A stretch of 64,000 nt of DNA from Planctomycetota bacterium (GTDB taxonomy: Bacteria > Planctomycetota > UBA1135 > GCA-002686595). The translations under genes were made by a program, and so were the position numbers. Where the stretch lies: positions 1-64,000 of the forward strand of contig JADJQU010000006.1 in the NCBI GenBank assembly GCA_016712565.1, given 5' to 3'. The notes under the pieces are model-generated. The model saw only the letters and a program-made list of their open reading frames with translations. It was not told the origin of the DNA and made no database searches. Shown here one piece after another: positions 1 through 9,405 of this stretch; position 1 is the stretch's first letter; every line of letters starts with the position of its first letter.

Positions 1-959
1 GGATCACCACCACGCGCAGGTCCGCCGGCAGGTCCGCGCGCAGTCGTTCCAGGCGCTGCTTGACGCCGTCGATGACCTCGACCGTGTTGGCACCCGACTG
101 ACGACGCACCTCCAGGGTCACGCAGGGCTCGCCGTCGAGGCGCGCCAGGGGAGCGCACCTCCTTGGTGCCGTCCTCGATGCGCGCCAAATCGGAGAGCCG
201 CACGGGGCGCGTGTCCCGCACCGCGACCACGAGATCCTCGAAATCCCGGGGTTCGCGCAGTCGACCCAGGGTGCGCAGCACGGTCTCGTGCTCGGTGCCG
301 GTGACATTGCCGCCGGGGAGTTCCACGTTCTGACGCCGCAAGGCGTCGCGCACGGCGCCGATGGACAAGCCGTGGGCTTCCAGCCGGCCGGCATCCACCA
401 GGACATGGATGGCGCGTTCCGCCGCGCCCACCAGGCGCACCTCGCCCACGCCCAGGGAGTTCTCGATCTGGGGCTTGATCAGCTTGTCGGCGATTTCCGA
501 CAGCTCCCGCAGGGGCCGATCCGCGGCCAGGGCGAAGGTCAGGACCGGCGATTGATCGTTGTCGAACTTCGAGACGATCGGGGCCTCGATCTCCGGCGGC
601 AAGTCCCGCAACACGGCCGCCACGCGATCGCGCACGTCCTGGGCCGCCGAATCGATGTCGCGCTCCAGGGCGAAGGTGATCATCACCACGAAGGAGTTGC
701 CGGCGGAGATCGAGCGCAATTGCTCGATGCCGTCGACCGTGTTGACGGCCTCCTCGATGCGCTGGCTCACCAGCGTTTCCACTTCCTCCACCGAGGCCCC
801 CGGCAGGGTCGAACGCACGCTGACCGTGGGCAAGTCCACGGCCGGGAAGCGGTCGACCCGCAGGCGCAGGAAACTCGCCGCGCCGACCACCACCAGCGTG
901 GCGATCACCATGGTCGCGAACACGGGGCGGCGGATGAACAGGTCGACGAGTGCGCGCAC
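1..959 (-). CDS. RND efflux permease (AcrB/HAE-1 type), N-terminal part, frameshifted
   Basis: Inner-membrane proton-driven efflux permease of the RND superfamily; only about the first 320 residues are present and the gene runs off the window edge. The GTG start at 959 gives MRALVDLFIRRPVFA, directly followed by the first membrane helix and then the porter region with FPAVDLPTVSV, TLPGASVEEVE and ISAGNSFVVMI, all typical of the family. It begins only 4 nt after the stop of the adaptor gene, so the two are probably co-transcribed. The reading frame breaks at a run of four G (148-151 on the + strand); removing one base restores the expected EVRSLARLDGEPCVTLEV. An indel error is more likely than a true pseudogene. 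Substrate cannot be told from this part. Confidence 0.88.
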   Translation of the reverse strand, partial: MRALVDLFIRRPVFATMVIATLVVVGAASFLRLRVDRFPAVDLPTVSVRSTLPGASVEEVETLVSQRIEEAVNTVDGIEQLRSISAGNSFVVMITFALERDIDSAAQDVRDRVAAVLRDLPPEIEAPIVSKFDNDQSPVLTFALAADRPLRELSEIADKLIKPQIENSLGVGEVRLVGAAERAIHVLVDAGRLEAHGLSIGAVRDALRRQNVELPGGNVTGTEHETVLRTLGRLREPRDFEDLVVAVRDTRPVRLSDLARIEDGTKEVRSPGAPRRRALRDPGGASSVGCQHGRGHRRRQAAPGTTARGPAGGPARGGD

Positions 960-963
960 GGGG

Positions 964-2215
964 CTACTCGAGGATCGAAAGGCGCGCGCCGCCCTGGAGC
1001 CGGCCCGGGTCGAGCACGACCAGCTCGCCGGGCTCGAGGCCTTCGAGCACCTCCAGCCGGAGCTCCTCGATTCTGACCGATGCGCACCTGTCGTTCCGCG
1101 GCGAGGCCGTCCTTGGCCACGAAGACCTTCTCGACACCCGCGAAGCGCACCAGGGCCGCGGGGGGGATCGACAACGTCAGCGCCGCGGCGTCGAGCACCA
1201 GCTCGGCGCGGACGAAGCTGCCGGCGCGCAGCACGCCCCCCGGATTGGGCACGTCCGCCTCCACCAGGAGGGCGCGGTCCGCGGCCGTGAGCGCCGGCGC
1301 CACGCGGGCCACGTGCGTCAGGATCGGCGGCGCGCCCGAGTCGGGTCGCGCCCGGATCTCCATTCCCGGCGCCACGGCCGCGGAATGCTGCTCGGGCAGG
1401 GAGAGCACGAGCCGCAGCGGATCGTCGCGCAGGAGCCGCGCGATGGGGCTCCCCGGCGCGAGATAGTCGCCCGTGCCCGCGAGGCGCTGGGCCACCACGC
1501 CGTCGAAGGGCGACGCGATCTCCGTGTCCAAGACCGCCTGCTGGGCGATGGCGAACTCCGCTTCGCGCTGGACCAGGGTCGCCCGCCGGGTGGCCAGGGT
1601 CTCGCGGGCCGCCGCGAGCCGGCTCTCGGCCGCGGCAAGCTCCGAGGCGCTGGCGTCCAACGCGGACTGGGTCGTGGCTCCACCCTGGAGCAGCTGGACT
1701 TGGCGGCCGTGTTCCCTGCCCGCCTGCTCCAAGACCACCCGAGCCTCGCGCACCACGGGCGACTGCTCCGGGTCGAACGCTATGGCGGTCATTCCGGGTG
1801 CAAGCCCCAGCGCCGCCCGCGCCACCCGGGCGTTGGCCAGGGCGCGCGCCGCCTCCAGCTCGAAGTCGCGCCGGTCCAGCCGGGCGATCACCTGTCCGCG
1901 GGTCACGCGCGTTCCCACGTCCACCGCGAGTTCCGTCAGTCGACCGGAGAGCGGCGAAGTCAGCGTGGCGGTTTCCGCGGGCTCCAGTTCGCCGGTGACT
2001 CGCAAGGTGCGGGCCCAGGTTTCCCGGCTCGCCGCGGCCACCTTGACTTCACGGGGCGCCGCGGCCCCGGGCTCGCCGGACGGAGAAGGGGGGGCCTGGG
2101 GTTCCCTCGCGCAGGCGGCCAGGGCGAGCGCCAGCGGCGCCGCCAGGGCGGCGGCGAAGAACCTACGGGCGCGGGCCCGCCGGGGCGGTCCTTGGGCGTG
2201 GCTCTGGTTCAACAT
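964..2215 (-). CDS. RND efflux periplasmic adaptor (membrane fusion protein), lipoprotein, frameshifted near the C-terminus
   Basis: Periplasmic adaptor that links the RND permease to an outer-membrane channel. About 416 residues after frame correction. The N-terminus carries a lipoprotein signal (LALALAAC lipobox near residue 35). Then come the barrel-sandwich hybrid half-motifs (LTSPLSGRLTELAVDVGTRV and IASPFDGVVAQRLAGTGDYL) on either side of a long alpha-helical hairpin rich in Ala/Glu/Arg, and a beta-barrel region. The frame breaks near 1070: downstream, the neighbouring frame encodes IEELRLEVLEGLEPGELVV and stops at 964, exactly the usual adaptor C-terminus. The annotated product therefore needs a one-base correction. 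The stop lies 4 nt before the permease start, indicating an operon. Confidence 0.88.
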
Positions 2216-2410
2216 GACTGGTCCGGCGCTCGGGGCAGGGTCATCATGGCGCCCCCAGCTCCCCGGGGCCAGTCGGGCTCCGAGCCGAATACTGGAGCGG
2301 GCGTCGAGTAATCGGCGCCGGGGCCGGGGTTACGCTGTTCGCAGCCTCCGGCACCCTCCGGCGCCCGGCGCGCCCGTTCCGCCCGCCCCTCCCCAACTGC
2401 CACGCCCGCG

Positions 2411-3158
2411 ATGTTCGACCTGAAGAGCCTGCTCACCTCCGTTGCCGCGGACGCCATGGGCCTGCGGCGCAAGCGCCACCACCGTGCCCTGGGATTCCTG
2501 GGCGGAATCGGCGCCGCCGGGCCTTCCCGGTGCGCTGGGGCGCCGCGGGGGCCGCCGCGGCTCGTTCCTGAACACGTCGAGCCTGCTGGGCCTCGCGGGG
2601 CTCGCCGTGGGGGCCTACCAGATCTTCAAGGACAAGTCCGCTTCCTCCGCCCCCGCGCCGGTGGTCCCAGGGACCACGGTGGTGGGCGGCTCCGGTCGCG
2701 CCTTCGGAGGCTTTCCGGAGAGCTCCGCCCAGGGGCCGGAGCGCGCCGCGGGTCTGCCTCCGCTGCCCGGTCCGGTGGCCGCCGCGTCGCCGGATCCGAG
2801 CGACATGGCCATGCGCGCCGTGCGGCTGATGATCGCCGCGGCCCGCTGCGACGGGAACCTGGGGGAGGAGGAGCTGGGCCGGCTCGTCAGCCACGCCCGC
2901 GACGCCGGCCTCGAAGAGGAAATGCGCCGCGAGTGGCAGTCGCCGCGGCCGCTGGCGGAAATCTGCGCCGGGGTCACCGATCCCCGCCAGCGCCGCGACC
3001 TGTATGTGCTCGCCTATGCCGTGCTGCGCGCCGACGACGAGGTCAGCGGCGCCGAGCGCGTGTTCCTGGCCGGGCTCGCCTCGCGCCTCGCGCTTTCGCC
3101 CGACGAAGCCGCCGGCTTCGAGCGCGACACCGCGAGCCAGATCGACCAGATGTCCTGA
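2411..3158 (+). CDS. DUF533 / TerB-like protein, frameshifted
   Basis: About 248 residues after frame correction; function unknown. The start at 2411 reads MFDLKSLLTSVAADAMG, a typical DUF533 (YebE-like) opening. The second half, in another frame, has a hydrophobic segment (LLGLAGLAVGAYQIF), a Pro/Ala/Gly linker, and an all-helical TerB-like domain of about 110 residues (MAMRAVRLMIAAARCDG ... YVLAYAVLRADDEVSGAERVFL) with the conserved acidic D-G and D-D-E positions seen in TerB folds. The two frames must join somewhere in the GC-rich stretch 2500-2560 (one extra or two missing bases). Lies 31 nt upstream of the GYF_2-AIM24 gene on the same strand, so co-transcription is likely. Membrane association is inferred from the single hydrophobic stretch. 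Confidence 0.75.
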
Positions 3159-3189
3159 TCCCCATTCCCCCCTCCCGCACCCAGTCCCC

Positions 3190-4251
3190 ATGAGCGAAGC
3201 CCCCCAGTGGTACATGGCCATCGGCGGCCATCAGGTCGGCCCGGTTTCCGCCGCGGAAATCGTCTCCAACGTCAAGAACGGCAGCATCGACGGCGGCACG
3301 CTGGTGTTCACCGCCGGCATGTCCAACTGGACGCCGCTGCAACAGGTGCCGCAGTTCGCGCAGCACCTGCGCGCCTCGGTCCTCGGCGTGCCGACGGCGT
3401 CCGCGGGGGCCTTCGGGAACTCGCCCTCGCCGCGCCCCTCCGTGCCGGGCCGGCGCGCCCACGAGATCGACTTCGAATTGCGGGGCGCGGAGATGCAGTT
3501 CGTCGAGGTGTCCCTGGATCCCGGCGAGAGCGCGGTCGCCGAGGCGGGCACGATGATGTACATGACCCAGGGGATCGACTTGGAGACGATCTTCGGCGAC
3601 GGAAGCAAGCCGAAGACCGGCGTCCTGGACGCGCTCCTGGGCGCGGGCAAGCGCCTCTTGACCGGCGAGAGCCTGTTCATGACCGTCTTCACCAACTCCG
3701 GTCAAGGAATCGGGCGCGTGGCCTTCGCCGCGCCCTATGCCGGCCACATCCTGCCCATGGACCTGCGCGCCCTGGGCGGCACGCTGATCTGTCAGAAGGA
3801 CTCGTTCCTGTGCGCCGCCCGCGGGGTGGCCATGTCGATCGCCTTCCAGAAGCGTCTGGGCGTGGGCCTGTTCGGCGGCGAGGGATTCATCATGCAGCGG
3901 CTGGAGGGCGACGGTCTGTGCTTCGTCCACGCGGGCGGCACCGTGCAGGCCCTGGACCTGGCCGCGGGTGAGACCCTGCGGGTGGACACGGGTTGCCTGG
4001 TGGCGCTGCAGCCCACGGTGGACTACGACATCCAATACGTCGGCAAGATCAAGACGGCGCTGTTCGGCGGCGAGGGTCTGTTCTTCGTCAAGCTGACCGG
4101 GCCCGGCAAGGTCTGGCTCCAGTCCCTGCCGCTCTCCCGGCTGGCGGACCGCATCTACAAGGCCGCACCTCAGAACGGCCGCCGCAAGGAGGAGGGGTCC
4201 GTGCTCGACGCCGCCTTCGGGTTGGGGAACCTGCTGGACGGCGACCGCTAG
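3190..4251 (+). CDS. GYF_2 domain - AIM24 (TIGR00266) family protein
   Basis: 353 residues with two recognisable parts. Residues about 5-55 (QWYMAIGGHQVGPVSAAEI ... NWTPLQQVPQF) form a GYF_2 domain, a small fold common in planctomycete and other bacterial proteins and thought to bind proline-rich peptides. After a Ser/Pro linker, residues about 98-330 form an AIM24/TIGR00266 beta-barrel: AEAGTMMYMTQGI, LFMTVFTNSG, GHILPMDL, RLEGDGLCFVHAGG, LFFVKLTGPGKVWLQS. Members are mostly uncharacterised; the eukaryotic namesake is a mitochondrial inner-membrane protein. The ATG at 3190 was chosen because it puts the GYF motif at the N-terminus. No signal peptide. It follows the DUF533 gene by 31 nt. The fusion of a peptide-binding module to AIM24 suggests a scaffold role, which is inference. 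Confidence 0.85.
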   Translation: MSEAPQWYMAIGGHQVGPVSAAEIVSNVKNGSIDGGTLVFTAGMSNWTPLQQVPQFAQHLRASVLGVPTASAGAFGNSPSPRPSVPGRRAHEIDFELRGAEMQFVEVSLDPGESAVAEAGTMMYMTQGIDLETIFGDGSKPKTGVLDALLGAGKRLLTGESLFMTVFTNSGQGIGRVAFAAPYAGHILPMDLRALGGTLICQKDSFLCAARGVAMSIAFQKRLGVGLFGGEGFIMQRLEGDGLCFVHAGGTVQALDLAAGETLRVDTGCLVALQPTVDYDIQYVGKIKTALFGGEGLFFVKLTGPGKVWLQSLPLSRLADRIYKAAPQNGRRKEEGSVLDAAFGLGNLLDGDR

Positions 4252-4317
4252 CCCACGGACACGGCCTGAATCCGAACGCGGCGCCCGGAAGGGAAATCCA
4301 AGGGCCGTCGTCCGTGG
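4252..4317 (+). terminator. Possible long-loop hairpin after the AIM24 gene
   Basis: Directly after the TAG at 4251, 4252-4266 (CCCACGGACACGGCC) can pair with 4303-4317 (GGCCGTCGTCCGTGG) with one bulged base, leaving a loop of about 36 nt. It lacks a U-run and the loop is long, so it may only be an RNA-stabilising stem rather than an intrinsic terminator. Confidence 0.3.
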
Positions 4318-4444
4318 CCTAAGAGCACGTCCAAAGCCTGCGGGGCCCCGGGCTCGGCGCCGTTGCGCCTCGATTGCCACAACGCTCCCCCTACGACCGG
4401 CCGCAAACAGGGCGCGAATGGGCCAGGGTCGATACGCTGAACAC

Positions 4445-7400
4445 ATGTCCCGACGCAAGCCCGTGGCATGGCTCGGTGCTCTCGCGTTCGCCGCCGCGGC
4501 CGTGCTGCTCTTCGCCTGGAAATTGCGCGAGGAGCCCGGCACCCGCGTCGAGCCGCTGCTGGACCCGAACGCGGTGGCGCTGGAGTCCTCGCCGTCCACG
4601 CCCGCCCCGACGCCGGCTCCCGCGGACGCGGCACCCGCGGGCGAACCGGCGCGCGCCGACGCGCCTCCCGAGCTGTTGGACCCCGGAGCGGAGGAAGTCG
4701 ACGAATTCACGACTTCCGGTCTGCGGGAAGCGCGGGCCCCGGAGCGCGAGGTGACGCGCGTGATCGGCCGCGTGGTGGACTCCGAGGGGGAGCCGGTGGC
4801 CGGGGCGCGCGTGCTCGTGTCGTGCGCCCTCACTCTCGTGTCCGCGGAACTGGACGCACCGGCGAACCAAGGCCGGGTGCGCGAGGACCGCACCGACGCC
4901 CAGGGGCGCTTTCGGGTCGCGAACGTGGACTCCGGCTTGGCACGGCTCTCGGTGCGCCATGGCCGCCACGCGCCGTTCGACCTGCGGGATTTCGCGCTGC
5001 CGCCGGGCGAAGCCACCGACGTGGGGGAGCTGCAGCTCGCCGCGGGGACGGTGCTCGCGGGCCGGGTGCTGGACCCCGAGATGCGGCCCGTCGCGGGCGC
5101 GCGCATCGTGCGCACGCGGGCCCCGCTCCACGGTCCCGTGCACAAGCTGGGGGGCTTTTCTCGGTGGCCTTGGGGGAGAGCGACACGCTCGGCCGCTTTG
5201 AGCTTCCAGCCCTGGAGCGCGGTGACCTGACCCTGGTGGTGCGCGCGCAGGAATTCCCCGACGCGATCTTCGAGCTCGACACCCGCTCGCCCTCGCCGCA
5301 GCTCGCCGATCTGGAGCTGGTCCTGCAGCGCGGCGTGTCGATCGCGGGCCACGTGCGCGAGCACGACCCCTCGCGGACCGGGCCCCTGGAGGCCGTGGCC
5401 CTGCCCTACGACGGCATGCGCCTGCTCGCGGCCGCCCAACTGCCTGGCGCGACCGGGCCCCAGGGCGTGGAGGGCCCCGGCGGTGCCGATGGCCCCGGCG
5501 GAGCCGATGGCTCGTGGCTCGCCGACATCAAGGTCGGCGCGGTCGATCCCTTCGGACACTTCGAAGTGCCCGGGCTCGTCCCCGGCCGCGCCTACGCGCT
5601 GCGGGCGGTGCGCGCGGGCAAGGCGGACCGGCTTGATCCCAGGCAGCCGGATGCCTGGGCTCCCTTCTCGATCGCTGCCGCGGGCGCCCAGGACGTGGAG
5701 CTCGGCTACCTGCCAGGCTCGCGCATCGAGGTGCAGGCGCTGGATCGCTTCAGCGGCGCGCCCATCGAGCGTCTCCGGGTCCAGATCGAGGGCGCCTGGT
5801 CGGACGAGTTCCCCCCGCTGGACCCAGTGCTCCCCGTGCTGGGGGCGGGCCGCCTGCGGAGTCTCTGGCCCCAGGGCCGCGTCGTGCTCGAGAACCTGCG
5901 AGTGGGGGCCGCGGGCGGCTTCGAGCGGCCAGCGTCCGCCGAGGACGAGGACCGTTTCGCGACGCTGACGCTCAAGTCGCCCGGCTACGACGATCTCACG
6001 TTGCAGGGACTGCGCCTGGAGGCCGGTCAGTTCCTCGACCTGGGGCCGGTGACTCTCTCGCCGCTCGCGATCCAAAGCGTGCGCGTCAGCGACGCGGCCG
6101 ACGGCAAGCCCCTGGCGGGGGCCCGGGCCGAGCTGTTCCTGGAGGCAGTCGCGAACCCCCCGGGACGCACGCGCTCCGAGGGGCTCACGGACGGCCGGGG
6201 GCTCGTGCGACTCACGGCGCTTCCCGCGGCCACGGCCGTGCTGGTGGTTTCGCGCTCCGGCTACGGGCCGGCGCGCTTCCTCATGCCCATGAACACCGCG
6301 CCGGGCCGGCCGGCCTTCGAGGCGCTGCTGCAGCGGGAAGCGCGCGTGCGGGTCCAGGTGCGCGACACGGGGGGAGTGCCCGCGCCCGCGGTGGAACTGG
6401 TGCTCGAGCGACAGCACATGCCCGACCGCATGTCCTGGCGGCGCACGGCGCGCACGGACGCCCTGGGACTGGCCGTCTTCACCGAGGTCCCCGTGGGCGT
6501 GTTCGATCTCTTCCCAGCGGCGCGCCTGGGGGTCGGGATTCGGAGCGGCGAGGGCCTGGGCCGCGACAACCGCCGGGTCGTCGAATTGTCGGCCGGCGCG
6601 GACTTCCTCGCGGAACTTGAGGTGCCCGCGCTTTCTCGACTCCGCGGCACGATCTGGATCGGGCGCGAGCCGCTGGTCAACGCGCGGCTCACCCTGGGCC
6701 CCCCGCGCGCGGACTTCGCCGGGCTGGGAACCGATCAGCAGCGCTTCGAGGCGGCCCGCAGCCTGCGCAGCGATTCCGAGGGCCGCTTCGGGCCCCTCGA
6801 ACTCTCGGAGGGGAACTACGCGCTCCTGATCGAGCAGGCCGAACTCGGCGTGCGCACGTTGCGCAGCCTGCGCGTCGAGCGCGGGGAGAACGACGTGATT
6901 CTCGACGTGGACGACACGGCGATCACCGGCCACGTGGGGGACGCGCGCGGGGCGCCCCTGGCCGGGGTCCTCGTGCGCGCCTATGTGGACAGGCCGGGGC
7001 CCCGCGAGGACATTCGGCCCACGGAAGGGGAGTTCCTCGTGCCCTTCGAGGAGTACCGCACGCCGGTCGCGGCCTCGGTCACGGACGCCCAGGGCAACTA
7101 CCGCCTGCGCTGTGTCCCGCCGGGCCGGCGGCTGGAGCTGTCGTTCTCGCTGGGGCGGCGCTCCATCGCGCGGCCCAGGATCCACGTGCCGTTGGGGCGA
7201 ACCCTCGAGAACGTCAACGCGGCCCTGCCCGATCCCGGCGCGCTCGAACTCGTGCTCCACGCGCCGCTCCCGGCGCCGGGGCTGCACCACGGCGTGCGGA
7301 TCGTGGGCCTCGACCAGCCGGAGGGCTTCTCGCTCTTCGGCGCCTCCTTCGCCCAGTCGGGCCCAGGGGCGGGCCGCGCCGTGTTCGACGAGCTCGTCCC

Positions 7401-7521
7401 CGGCCGCTGGGTGGTCCTGGTGGCGGCCGTGGACGCCTCCCTGGTGATCGTCGAGCAGCGCGAGCCGCAAGTGGTCGAGGTTCTGCCCGGGAAGACCACG
7501 GAGTTCAGCGTCGGCTGGTGA
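4445..7521 (+). CDS. Large exported carboxypeptidase-regulatory-like repeat protein, frameshifted
   Basis: About 1025 residues after correction. The N-terminus (MSRRKPVAWLGALAFAAAAVLLFAWKL) is a signal anchor, followed by an Ala/Pro-rich linker. The rest is a string of beta-sandwich modules of the CarboxypepD_reg / transthyretin-like type, each marked by a G-x-V-x-D-x2-G-x-P-V-x-G-A-x-V signature (VIGRVVDSEGEPVAGARVLV, VLAGRVLDPEMRPVAGARI, ITGHVGDARGAPLAGVLV) and a later D-x-x-G-x-F/Y-x-L/V element. Function unknown; such arrays usually work outside the cytoplasm in binding or structure. The frame breaks at the G run near 5149-5154: adding one G joins HKLGG to LFSVALGESDTLG. The ATG at 4445 is preferred over one at 4418 because it begins the signal sequence. 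One of five such genes in the window. Confidence 0.8.
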
Positions 7522-7586
7522 ACGGTCGTCCTCGCGCGAGCGTCGGCGTAGAATCCAGCAGGCCGCGCCCCGCGCGTCCTCACACC

Positions 7587-9284
7587 ATGGGCACACGATC
7601 CTCCCTCGCCGCTCCTCTGTCCCTCGCCGCCTCCGCGATTCCCACCGGCCCCCAGCGCGCGCCGCGCGGGACGACGCGCAGTTGCAAGACCTGGGCGGCC
7701 GAGGCTGCCCTGCGCATGCTGATGAACAACCTCGACCCCGAGGTGGCCGAGGATCCGGCGAACCTGATCGTCTACGGCGGCAGCGGCAAGGCGGCGCGCG
7801 ACTGGCCCAGCTTCCAGGCCATCGTGGCCACCCTGCGGCGGCTGGAGAGCGACGAGACCCTGCTGGTGCAGTCGGGAAAACCCGTGGGCGTGTTCAAGAC
7901 CCAAGCTTCGGCGCCGCGCGTCCTGATCGCCAACTCGAATCTGGTGGGTCGCTGGGCCACCTGGGAGCACTTCCGAGCCCTGGAAGCCGAGGGCAAGATG
8001 ATGTACGGCCAGATGACCGCGGGGTCCTGGATCTACATCGGCACCCAGGGGATCCTGCAGGGCACCTACGAGACCTTCGCGGCGGCCGCCAACCGGCATT
8101 TCGGCGGCGATCTGCGCGGCAGGCTGGTGGTCAGCGGCGGCCTGGGGGGCATGGGCGGCGCCCAGCCGCTCGCCGCCACCATGAACCTGGGCACCTTCCT
8201 GGCGGCGGACGTGGATCGTTCGCGCATCGAGAAGCGGCTCAAGACGCGCTACCTCGACGTGTGCATGGACGATCTCGACCTGGCCATCGACCAGGCCCTG
8301 GCGTGGAAGAAGTCGGGCACGGCCAAGTCCATCGGCGTGGTGTGCAACGCCACGGACCTCCTGCGGCGGCTGATCGCCCGCGGCGTGACGCCGGACGTGC
8401 TCACGGACCAGACCAGCGCCCACGACCCCCTGGGGGGCTACGTGCCGGACGGCATGGGCCTGAGCGAGGCCCTGGAACTGCGCGCCTCGGATCCCGCGCG
8501 CTACCAGAAGGAATCCTTCCGCACCATGCGCGCCCATTGCGAGCTGATGATCGAGCTGCAGGGCCGCGGCGCGGACACCTTCGACTACGGCAACAACCTG
8601 CGCGGCCATGCCAAGGAGGCCGGCCTCGCCAATGCGTTCGACTTCGAGGGCTTCGTGCCCAAGTACATCCGGCCCCTGTTCTGCGAGGGCCAGGGGCCCT
8701 TCCGCTGGGCCGCGCTTTCGGGGAATCCAGAGGACATCGCCGTCACCGACCGGATCCTCCTGGAGCTGTTCCCCGAGAAGCAAGCCCTGGCCCGCTGGAT
8801 TCGCATGGCCCAGGAGCGCGTGCAGTACCAGGGCCTGCCCGCGCGCATCTGCTGGCTCGGCTACCGCGAGCGCTCGCGCGCCGGGCTCGCCTTCAACGCC
8901 GCCGTTTGCCGCGGCGAGATCTCGGCGCCGCTGGTGATCGGCCGCGATCACCTCGACTGCGGTTCGGTGGCCTCGCCCAACCGCGAGACGGAGGCGATGA
9001 AGGACGGCACGGACGCGGTCGCCGACTGGCCGATCCTCAATGCGCTGCTCAACGTCGCATCGGGCGCGTCGTGGGTGAGCTTCCACCACGGCGGCGGCGT
9101 GGGCATGGGCTACTCGCTGCATTCCGGCCAGGTGACCGTGGCCGACGGCACGCCCGAGGCCGCCGCGTCGATCGAGCGCGTGCTCACCAACGACCCCGGC
9201 ACGGGCGTCATGCGCCACGCCGACGCCGGCTATCCGGAGGCCCTGGCCTGCGCCCGCGAGCGCGGCCTGGACCTGCCCATGTGA
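7587..9284 (+). CDS. hutU: Urocanate hydratase
   Basis: 565 residues. Converts urocanate to 4-imidazolone-5-propanoate in histidine breakdown, using tightly bound NAD+ as an electrophile; cytosolic. Full-length and well conserved: RAPRGTTRSCKTWAAEAALR, LVVSGGLGGMGGAQPLA (NAD+ binding), TARYLD-like loop, DQTSAHDPLGGYVP, and the active-site Cys region RICWLGYRERSRAGLAFN, then VASPNRETEAMKDGTDAV. The N-terminal 20-25 residues before RAPRG are family-typical in length but rich in Ala/Ser, so the ATG at 7587 is somewhat uncertain; an upstream in-frame ATG at 7518 overlaps the previous gene. No hutH, hutI or hutG is nearby, so the pathway must be completed from elsewhere. Confidence 0.96.
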   Translation: MGTRSSLAAPLSLAASAIPTGPQRAPRGTTRSCKTWAAEAALRMLMNNLDPEVAEDPANLIVYGGSGKAARDWPSFQAIVATLRRLESDETLLVQSGKPVGVFKTQASAPRVLIANSNLVGRWATWEHFRALEAEGKMMYGQMTAGSWIYIGTQGILQGTYETFAAAANRHFGGDLRGRLVVSGGLGGMGGAQPLAATMNLGTFLAADVDRSRIEKRLKTRYLDVCMDDLDLAIDQALAWKKSGTAKSIGVVCNATDLLRRLIARGVTPDVLTDQTSAHDPLGGYVPDGMGLSEALELRASDPARYQKESFRTMRAHCELMIELQGRGADTFDYGNNLRGHAKEAGLANAFDFEGFVPKYIRPLFCEGQGPFRWAALSGNPEDIAVTDRILLELFPEKQALARWIRMAQERVQYQGLPARICWLGYRERSRAGLAFNAAVCRGEISAPLVIGRDHLDCGSVASPNRETEAMKDGTDAVADWPILNALLNVASGASWVSFHHGGGVGMGYSLHSGQVTVADGTPEAAASIERVLTNDPGTGVMRHADAGYPEALACARERGLDLPM

Positions 9285-9328
9285 CTCTTCGTCGCCCCTG
9301 ATCCGGGAACGACTCGCTCCTCCACGGA

Positions 9329-9391
9329 CCCGTCCCCGCCTGGAACCAGGGGGGACGGGCGGGACCGTCTCGAACGGGACTGCCGAGACGG
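9329..9391. terminator. Two hairpins between convergent genes
   Basis: Between the end of hutU (9284) and the end of the minus-strand secreted protein (9406). Hairpin 1: 9329-9343 (CCCGTCCCCGCCTGG) with 9346-9359 (CCAGGGGGGACGGG), nearly perfect. Hairpin 2: 9365-9372 (CCGTCTCG) with 9384-9391 (CGAGACGG). Neither has a strong U-run, but their position between convergent stops supports bidirectional termination. Confidence 0.5.
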
Positions 9392-9405
9392 CCCCAGGGC
9401 GGACC

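Noticed and set aside
3043..7596. 1517-codon open frame on the minus strand
   Set aside because: Antisense to the AIM24 and beta-sandwich genes; Arg/His/Gly-rich composition typical of shadow frames in GC-rich DNA, with no domain.
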